Shown in pieces: positions 59,801 to 64,000 of a stretch of DNA of 64,000 nt (its first letter is position 1; the number at the start of each line of letters is the position of its first letter). Position numbers and translations under genes: made by a program. A model generated the notes under the pieces. It was not told the origin of the DNA, made no database searches, and saw only the letters and a list, made by a program, of their open reading frames with translations. Origin of the DNA: Oscillospiraceae bacterium (GTDB lineage Bacteria > Bacillota > Clostridia > Oscillospirales > Oscillospiraceae); assembly GCA_902783035.1 (NCBI GenBank), contig CACZPK010000086.1, positions 1-64,000 of the forward strand. The letters run 5' to 3'.

Positions 59801-62298
59801 CCCGGGCTGCCCGCGCCGTAGCTGATCAGCGCTTCCTGATAGAACTGATCCGTCGGCGCGGCATTCAACGCCGCCGCAGGCAGCGGATAGACCAGATAGG
59901 TCGTGCTTGCATCCTTCTGAACCGGATACGAGGTCGTCTCCGGCTTCTTGGGCTTGATCGGATAGTCCGTACCGCCGATCCGGACGGTCACTGTCTCCGG
60001 AATGCTTTCGCCGTCCTGAAAAACCACGCCGTAGCCGTCGCCCGTCACCCGGAAACCGGCGCCGCTTTGCAGCAGGTCTTCGTTCGCGCCGTAGAACCCA
60101 TAAACCGTCCCCGACGACGTCGCATACCGCTCATAGTAAACCAGCGTTCCAGCCGTAAACTCCGCCTGCCAGTCGCCGTAATGTGTTTTGACCGTCGCAC
60201 CGGCCAAATAGGGGAACGGATAGGGGGGCGTCACCGCTTTCAGGCCGTAGACAACGGTCTGGTGCTTGCGGTTGCCCGCGGCATCCTTTGCGTCGTAGTC
60301 CTCAAATGCGCTGCCCAGATCCTCCGCTTTCAGTTCCTGCTTTTGCACTGTTCCCGCCGCATCGGCGCCGCCGGCGTAGGTGTGGAAGTAGTACACCGTC
60401 CCCGGTGTTCCGCCGACGCTCTGCGCCGTACTCTGGTAAGCGGGCGCAGACGCGCCGTCCTCCGTCAGCAGTGCGCAGACGGTATAGCTGTTGCGCGCAT
60501 CCGCGATGGCGCCGTTGGCCAGCCCCGCGGCGGAATCCGTCGCGGTCTGGAAACCCGCGGCATAACAGTTGTTGAGCACCGCCACGTCCCCGGCGGCAAT
60601 ACCGCTGGTGTCTTTGCCGCTGATATAGCTGTCGGCGTAGGAGTTTTCAGCCTGCACCGTGCCGCCGCCCACGCTGCCGACGAGGCCGCCCGCTCGCGCC
60701 GTACCCGCGATCACCGTGGAGGCAAAGCTGCTTTCGATACTCAGCGTACCGCTTTGCGCAACACCGACCAGACCACCGGCGTTAGCGCCGCTGATCCACG
60801 CATTCTGATATGTTTTGCCGCTCAGGCTGTCTGTGTTCAGATAGACGCGGCAGTCTTTTATGGTGCAGTCGCCGGAGACCACCCCCGCCAGCGCGCCCGC
60901 GTTGCCGCCGGAAACCTGCGCGTCGATCAGGGTAACATCTTTGACGGTCATGCCGCCCGCATCCGCGAACAGGCCAACAGCGACGCCGGATTCGTAAACG
61001 TTCAGACCCGCGATCTGATGTCCGCCGCCGTCGTAGGATTCCAGCCGGTATGTCGCGGCCTTTGCCGGAACGATCGGCTGGAATTTTGCCGTGCCGTTTG
61101 CCGTTCCATGGAAGAACTGCGTATGATAATAGTCATACCAATCGTTTTTCTTTTCCGCATCCGGATCGTTGGCAAAATTGATGTCCAACGTTTGCTCGGC
61201 CGCTGTGATCCCGCTCACGCCGGAGGAGGCGTCCAAATTCTGTAAATGGCGCGCGCAGCGGACGAGCGCCTTGGTTCCCGTGCTGTCGTCGGCAAACAGG
61301 CTGTTGGTCTGACAAACGACCGGCTCAGGATTATCCAGCGGGTATTCCGTGCTGACCACCTGCAGCGTAAGCGTCAGCGACGAGCCGGGTGTAAGGCACT
61401 TGTTGGGATCAGGATCAGAGCCCGGTCCGTACAGTGCGCCGAAGCGTTTGTCGTCCGCGGACAGGTCGTCCAAATACACCGTTTTGTAGAATCTGGCGCC
61501 GTATCTTTCCAAAGACGCGGGATATGTATAAATCTCGGTGCGTTCGTGGCCCGCGGCATCCTTCAACGTCAGCTTGAATTGCAGGCTGTCATCGTCAAAG
61601 GAATCGCAGCGCAGGGTCACACTGAGCTTCTCTCCGTTTGTGACCTCCATATACGGCTGGAGCGTCTTTCCGGCAACGCCGCTTGTGACGGCGCTCACAT
61701 CGCCGCCGTAGTAGCCCACCTGCGCCTTATTGGCGCGTTGGTCCCAGGCGCGCAGCTGGTTGCATCCGGTCCAGTCGGCAAGATACATTTGCGAAACGTC
61801 GACGTCCTCGCTGTAAAATACGGCGTAGACGTTGCACGCCTCCGGATCGAACTCAATGACCCAGTGGCTGCCCAGCAGCGCGGCGTCCACCGTTTCCGCG
61901 GTCATAACCGCATCCGCCACGGAATCCGTCGCTCCGCTCAGCATATAGTAGAGATTTCTCTCCACGGGCTCGCCGTCGCTGTTATACTGCGGCACGGCGT
62001 CCCGGATATCCCGGATCCGCTCTTTCGCCAGTTTGTGCGGCGAACCATCCGCATAGTGATAGCTGCCCGAGTTGCCGTCGGCGCGCAGTTTGAGAAGCTG
62101 GTTCTGCACGGCGGTGTAGATGATCTCCGCCTTGGCGTCCAGCTCCTTTTGCCGCAGGGTACGGCGATATTGAATCACGGTGGGCACAATCAGCGCAACC
62201 ATGATTCCCATGATCGCGATCACTGCCAGAAGCTCAGCAAGCGAAAAGCCTCTGTGATTCCGTTTTGCCCGTATGCTGTTCATGGCTCTTGCTTTCAT
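53803..62298 (-). CDS. Giant pilin-like adhesin: prepilin N-terminus, GLUG-type repeats, InlB-like repeats
   Basis: 2831 residues. A classical prepilin signal (NHRG, then FSLAELLAVIAIMGIMVALIVP with +5 Glu) is followed by the usual pilin helix to about residue 60. Three large modules with GLUG-type repeats follow (about 330-600, 855-1120, 1430-1820), each opening with an R-H-L/Q-L segment and full of GGLVG and AGLFG units. A Big-like region lies near 2150, then InlB/Listeria-Bacteroides repeat-like units (TGWKLGDETLP; WTLDGWYTA, ALYARW type) near 2390-2620. No sortase motif or C-terminal membrane anchor. An ATG five codons later is an alternative start. Probably a tip adhesin; not proven. Confidence 0.88.
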   Translation of the reverse strand: MKARAMNSIRAKRNHRGFSLAELLAVIAIMGIMVALIVPTVIQYRRTLRQKELDAKAEIIYTAVQNQLLKLRADGNSGSYHYADGSPHKLAKERIRDIRDAVPQYNSDGEPVERNLYYMLSGATDSVADAVMTAETVDAALLGSHWVIEFDPEACNVYAVFYSEDVDVSQMYLADWTGCNQLRAWDQRANKAQVGYYGGDVSAVTSGVAGKTLQPYMEVTNGEKLSVTLRCDSFDDDSLQFKLTLKDAAGHERTEIYTYPASLERYGARFYKTVYLDDLSADDKRFGALYGPGSDPDPNKCLTPGSSLTLTLQVVSTEYPLDNPEPVVCQTNSLFADDSTGTKALVRCARHLQNLDASSGVSGITAAEQTLDINFANDPDAEKKNDWYDYYHTQFFHGTANGTAKFQPIVPAKAATYRLESYDGGGHQIAGLNVYESGVAVGLFADAGGMTVKDVTLIDAQVSGGNAGALAGVVSGDCTIKDCRVYLNTDSLSGKTYQNAWISGANAGGLVGVAQSGTLSIESSFASTVIAGTARAGGLVGSVGGGTVQAENSYADSYISGKDTSGIAAGDVAVLNNCYAAGFQTATDSAAGLANGAIADARNSYTVCALLTEDGASAPAYQSTAQSVGGTPGTVYYFHTYAGGADAAGTVQKQELKAEDLGSAFEDYDAKDAAGNRKHQTVVYGLKAVTPPYPFPYLAGATVKTHYGDWQAEFTAGTLVYYERYATSSGTVYGFYGANEDLLQSGAGFRVTGDGYGVVFQDGESIPETVTVRIGGTDYPIKPKKPETTSYPVQKDASTTYLVYPLPAAALNAAPTDQFYQEALISYGAGSPGKSYPFNPHFARSVGAPDGTAFVRSARHLYSMSRYYAKYSAPTAGWTFRQERDVDYATYLWTNYAGTSGNISAQEPIGASASTPFQAIYDGRGFTIEHVSIISNHADNIGLFGYLTGELKNIALVTDYDTSGLNTYYVQRETNMGINNKVYMGILTGYNAGGTIHNCAVAGYYVAGSDGTLHAYPNSKLYAGGLVGGNNGSIYNSSADCPTIRVSAYDADVALGGLVGRNEKDGRITTCYAIGHIEAADTQDGRVRIAGFAGYNDGTINDSYCAVSLVANGNAAESYGFAPLSGYVRSCCYLSNVTCEYSKKLRSYTADPSITAGDAIYAEGLRAMQGQGYADEDHSYNHTNSEGAEYPYRAVVRKNGAWIHYGDWQSEGALGTMGVFYWEHEEGGSNDGYHLTFAGTEGNKAMAGTTLCIAHDDGGVITEFGYGYYTLADDEHKNGVAVKSTGIASSMDVSQPGVFKPGDFNAAAAEALQKQMSDYAFYPYTTRTETEVPVGEGGDKSYLYLHADGATYGTWTLSYGAQEEQYCIAPFFANAIKMVGHVDQAAVAEAEDGFANDFHKDIGQTEQDEKGIDIKGNPFEIRSTQQLQYLNWNYTEKSTDQLVNNNNYSQFPYLVYTCSSGRVTKSNAGNKELIDLRWRQTHDIGSSGTDTSFTPVAGVDSHIGVAKLPAWFGSYYDGQSYKIQNIHIKTDSLTAGLFGVTVGANIKNIVLYSNRNTAIERTTNANTGTKNFAYALGGMIAIAYEYEVDKKPTDVDQKPTNVIENCAIAGYTLIDTSANPRESGQAANKVETRGNIGGMIGLSAVNLERCSAVTDIRMECTHAFGHAQFGDYIRVGGMTGSTQGRAEECYTGGSITFAEQTINEVYGTSVSRPTEKLDAFSKLKRNQNVLYFVGGFSGGCASTVFSNFGGRSDNETRDADATFTNCYTYTKLPKVEGTIRLVTYFASVGDRASKTSTVTLNNCYYLDGIAQKETETPLSLNWYSIDDEKHNTPNNYAAIALEDYETVVENQIKTGNYKYRGGTSLIDPILVAALDDAHLDDEDGKHKIDGFDLGYYKMLMGEANVLKHTLYNDNPWAYYEVRNTLLGELPKKVTFEELSASGMPAALKGSWKPVTTTEPNGAEIPGKYSFPGNNGALLGKDFPFPTVVQQNDLTFGNVTNASLVNVHYGAWPNDHCYWENGRDNIDVFADMVRTAEEAKAMGVSDADAADCVDYAVKVFHLYDKKDELGAGPLTLGNFTLKPAGIAEIVGASFAAQPLTTEEQKNEMGDRRYDIPIRAKTEGAVTVTVTSGEHTASFVMEVTHDLKVTSVPTELLLYHGQTKALTFSAKADTTPVESAKDYSTSDSGTWVLHPVEDADKAAYKYKNNETEFTAEAGQKNVWPVTSQEAGSRVLEAEYTFKYHKDQQGNDIVYREVLFIPDHTLGVIGLGSGDAYQELWRQKPDSDPATPAEHKATTQPAGADFFLYETASDEALDKLIIDRVTIKETGGSEYTYQTPDANGKLTPETAGAPYVLAIAPKVETGETYAYRSGTLLYTGSGTPGGVEITVNAHFVMGEGTDAKNETYTLKVSATSVPVYRAEFASGATDATGATPAVSVLADGALTLPACGYARTGYTFTGWKLGDETLPADTKLTLARSADGTKITAKRVDIPGDAGITVDAPALGEAIVFTAVWEPDSYTLTLKAHADGTLEAKEAQYTVKTAEKKVEKAATAGGSDYQTSDWNMDGGWTLDGWYTARSLADGVKVLDAYGNVVEKNIEGYTKGGGFALTGDVTLYARWSMDGAFLPADELENGYYMILSNAGTGAQSALSLRRNTDTPDIYAMKVNVTDAGGRDILDGDGTTYTRYIPKGAEKKESENGNALWKATQDGTVTLPDPDGREKGREKGKYTLYNDLNNEEYGRYIFRSPNKDLGLNEKAEAIITNPNEWRREDKLVNYARWVYGKYDHSLECAYWAVNGGGDTVYLNGTWKVLSNDPKSVYLYKQQTIYTFD

Positions 62299-62341
62299 CC
62301 CTTTGCTGTAAGGCGTATTCCGACCTATACTATGATAGTCT

Positions 62342-62370
62342 AGTTTATCACCGTTTCTATTTTATGTAAA
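62342..62370 (-). promoter_or_regulatory. Promoter of the giant pilin operon
   Basis: TTTACA (62365-62370), 17 bases, TAAACT (62342-62347) on the minus strand, 43 bases before the start. An 11-bp palindrome ACTATGATAGT (62329-62339) lies at the start-point side. Confidence 0.55.
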
Positions 62371-62424
62371 GTACTACATCTTGTGGCGCGGCGTCTCCGT
62401 TCTTCCCGTATGGCAGAATATCGT

Positions 62425-62453
62425 TGCCTACCTCATTCAAATGTGCTATGATG
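62425..62453 (+). promoter_or_regulatory. Promoter of the zinc-ribbon gene
   Basis: TTGCCT (62425-62430), 17 bases, TATGAT (62448-62453). Confidence 0.55.
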
Positions 62454-62530
62454 CATACAGTTCCGTTGGCTTCGTCCGGCCCGCCCGTTCCGGGGCGCAC
62501 AGCCGGGCAAGGCGGAAGGGAGAACCGAAC

Positions 62531-63607
62531 ATGGGAAAAGTCTTTGAGCAAAAATGCCCGTCCTGCGGCGCGCCGCTGCAATTCGATCCCGAACGCGGCA
62601 AACTCGTGTGCCGCAACTGCGGCTCAATACAGGATATTCCGGAGGATTCCGACAAGGTCGAAGAAGTGTCGCTGGACGGTCTGGATTTTACCGCCCTGAC
62701 CGAGCAGGCAACTGACGAGGCGGCACAGGCGCTGCCGGTCTACAACTGCGTGTCCTGCGGCGCGGAGGTCATCGCCCCCGCGGAGCAGATTGCGACAACC
62801 TGCCCTTACTGCGGCAACAACATCGTCCTCACCGACAAGGTCACGGGCAAGCTCCGCCCCGACGCCCTGATCCCGTTCCATATCGACGCGAAGCAGCTGC
62901 CGGATGCGCTGCAAAAATTTTACAAGGGCAAGGCGCTCCTGCCGAAGAATTTCTTCTCGGAAAGCTCACTGAGCAAAGTGACCGGCGTTTACGTCCCCTT
63001 CTGGGTCTTCGGTGGCCGGTTGGACGGCATGCTGCGTTTTCAGGGAACGACGTCTTCCACGTCCCGTCAAGGCGACTATCTGGTCACGCATACGAGACAC
63101 TATCAGCTGCGGCGAAACGTCGATCTGTCGTTCCGCAACGTGCCGGTAGACGCCAGCGGCCGCATTGCCGACGACCTGATGGACTCTCTGGAGCCCTTCG
63201 ACATCTCTGACGCCAGGCCATTTGACATGCGCTATCTGGCGGGGTTCACGGCAGACCGTTTCGACCAGGCAAAGGGCGATATGGCGGAGCGCGCCAAAAG
63301 CCGGATGATTGCCTCGGCGGAGTGCGCCGCAAAGTCCACACTTTATGGGTATTCCGGCGTCTACCGCACCGGCGGTTCGCTCCGGGCGCAGCTGCATGCA
63401 CAGTACATGCTTCTGCCGGTCTATCTGTTCTCCATTTTGTACGGCGGCAAGTCCTATGATTTTGCCGTAAACGGGCAAACCGGCAAGGTTGTGGGCACAT
63501 TGCCGGTCAGCCGTTCGGTCAGCATGCGGTATTTTCTGCTGCGGATGGCCGCCGCGTCAGCAGCCGTGGCGGCGGTGTTCGTCGCCAAATATATGATGGG
63601 AGCGTGA
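62531..63607 (+). CDS. Zinc-ribbon membrane-associated protein
   Basis: 358 residues. Two four-cysteine zinc ribbons at the N-terminus (C9, C12, C27, C30 and C73, C76, C91, C94). A middle domain follows (FHIDAKQLPDALQKFYKGKALLPKNF, YVPFWVFGG), and a C-terminal membrane helix lies near residues 333-355. It is the TFIIB-like zinc-ribbon protein type that in clostridia often precedes a TPM-domain gene, as it does here. Function unknown, possibly envelope or membrane homeostasis. ATG at 62531 with GGAAGGGAG. Confidence 0.85.
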   Translation: MGKVFEQKCPSCGAPLQFDPERGKLVCRNCGSIQDIPEDSDKVEEVSLDGLDFTALTEQATDEAAQALPVYNCVSCGAEVIAPAEQIATTCPYCGNNIVLTDKVTGKLRPDALIPFHIDAKQLPDALQKFYKGKALLPKNFFSESSLSKVTGVYVPFWVFGGRLDGMLRFQGTTSSTSRQGDYLVTHTRHYQLRRNVDLSFRNVPVDASGRIADDLMDSLEPFDISDARPFDMRYLAGFTADRFDQAKGDMAERAKSRMIASAECAAKSTLYGYSGVYRTGGSLRAQLHAQYMLLPVYLFSILYGGKSYDFAVNGQTGKVVGTLPVSRSVSMRYFLLRMAAASAAVAAVFVAKYMMGA

Positions 63608-63612
63608 CCGGG

Positions 63613-64000
63613 ATGAAGAGTCGAAAATCATGCATCGCCCTGTTCGTCATGCTCTGTCTGTGCGCCGTGTGCGTCCGTGCCGACAATGAGCTGTGGCATG
63701 AGAATTATTACCGGGCAAACGACTTCACGAAGGAGTTGTCGGATGCGGAGCAGGAGGATCTGGACCAGGAATGCCTTGCGTTCATGCAAAAATACCATCT
63801 GGACATTGCGCTTCTGGCGATAGCGGACGAACACTACGCGGGGCGCAGCGCAAGCGAGCTGGCACAGGAGGAATTTGACGCCTGCCGCTTCGGATACGGT
63901 GAAACGCGTGACGGTTTCCTCTGGATTTACAACACGGACACCGAAACCATGGAAGTGTTCTGTTTTGGCGCCGCGGAAAACGTGATCCCGCAGGATTATC
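63613..64000 (+). CDS. TPM-domain secreted/membrane protein, partial (3' end outside window)
   Basis: First 129 residues of a protein with an N-terminal signal segment (residues 1-23, CIALFVMLCLCAVCVRA) followed by a TPM-type domain. ELSDAEQEDLDQECLAFMQKYHLDIALLAIAD and the GETRDGFLWIYNT strand fit that fold, which occurs in proteins such as YgcG and in photosystem II repair factor TLP18.3. Starts six bases after the zinc-ribbon gene. The ATG at 63613 is preferred over a GTG at 63604 that overlaps the previous stop codon. Confidence 0.8.
   Translation, partial: MKSRKSCIALFVMLCLCAVCVRADNELWHENYYRANDFTKELSDAEQEDLDQECLAFMQKYHLDIALLAIADEHYAGRSASELAQEEFDACRFGYGETRDGFLWIYNTDTETMEVFCFGAAENVIPQDY

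Noticed and set aside
57853..61245. A 1130-codon open frame (and a 1005-codon one at 53824-56841) on the plus strand, antisense to the giant pilin gene
   Set aside because: No ribosome sites, promoters or family motifs; composition is Arg/Ala/Val-rich as expected for the complement of a high-G+C gene. The minus-strand protein has clear domains.

Overview
The window is about 64 kb of a gene-dense chromosome with high G+C coding regions. Gene content points to an anaerobic, spore-forming Gram-positive of the Clostridia, most likely the Oscillospiraceae or a relative. Evidence for this: spoVT, pyruvate:ferredoxin oxidoreductase, the anaerobic ribonucleotide reductase pair nrdD/nrdG, a rubrerythrin with its rubredoxin domain at the N-terminus, a T-box leader, a 3H-domain repressor, a LysM-tailed 5'-nucleotidase, B12-dependent methionine synthase and several lipoproteins. 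I see no rRNA, tRNA, CRISPR array, transposase or phage gene. This reads as ordinary chromosome with a few unusual loci.

Layout. 1-5.0 kb: a leftward nucleoside-salvage operon (deoC, deoD, a uridine-kinase-like gene, a 3H-domain repressor, an EIIC-type permease, a BMP-family nucleoside lipoprotein). 5.1-7.2 kb: rubrerythrin (left), rpe and recR (right). 7.2-11.4 kb: the dNTP operon nrdD / DUF1624 membrane protein / nrdG / dut, read leftward from a consensus promoter overlapped by NrdR-type boxes. 11.5-16.2 kb: an unknown membrane protein, a secreted 5'-nucleotidase, an SDR with a DUF1934 gene, and a small unknown gene. 16.2-22.6 kb: methyl-cycle genes (luxS-mtnN, and metH with a separate activation-domain gene) flanking an inosine/uracil-type DNA glycosylase and a MATE exporter. 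22.7-30.5 kb: a T-box leader, a degenerate LeuA-like protein, a TIM-barrel/acyl-CoA-synthetase fusion, and PFOR. 30.7-36 kb: bioB-bioY, nagA-nagB and a membrane diguanylate cyclase. 36-46.7 kb: an ABC solute-binding lipoprotein, spoVT, a CPBP protease with TelA, mtaB-yfbR-DUF4349-MBL, and Sel1 plus cysteine desulfurase.

46.7-47.4 kb is an A+T-rich gap with a candidate structured RNA. 47.4-50.4 kb: a dicarboxylate symporter and a uracil/xanthine permease. The permease has a leader peptide that ends inside an intrinsic terminator. 50.4-52.0 kb: trmO and a YitT protein. 52.1-62.3 kb: four pilin-like genes in one leftward operon, one of them encoding a 2831-residue protein with a prepilin N-terminus, GLUG-type repeats and an InlB-like C-terminal part. 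62.5-64 kb: a zinc-ribbon protein and the start of a TPM-domain protein.

The most interesting loci are the giant pilin with its three companion minor pilins, the T-box operon of a catalytically stripped LeuA-like protein with a TIM-barrel/acyl-CoA synthetase fusion, the PyrL-like attenuator before the uracil permease, and the palindrome/promoter next to the 3H repressor. Promoter, terminator and operator calls were made by eye from hexamers, spacing and inverted repeats. Family names come from recognised motifs, with no database search.
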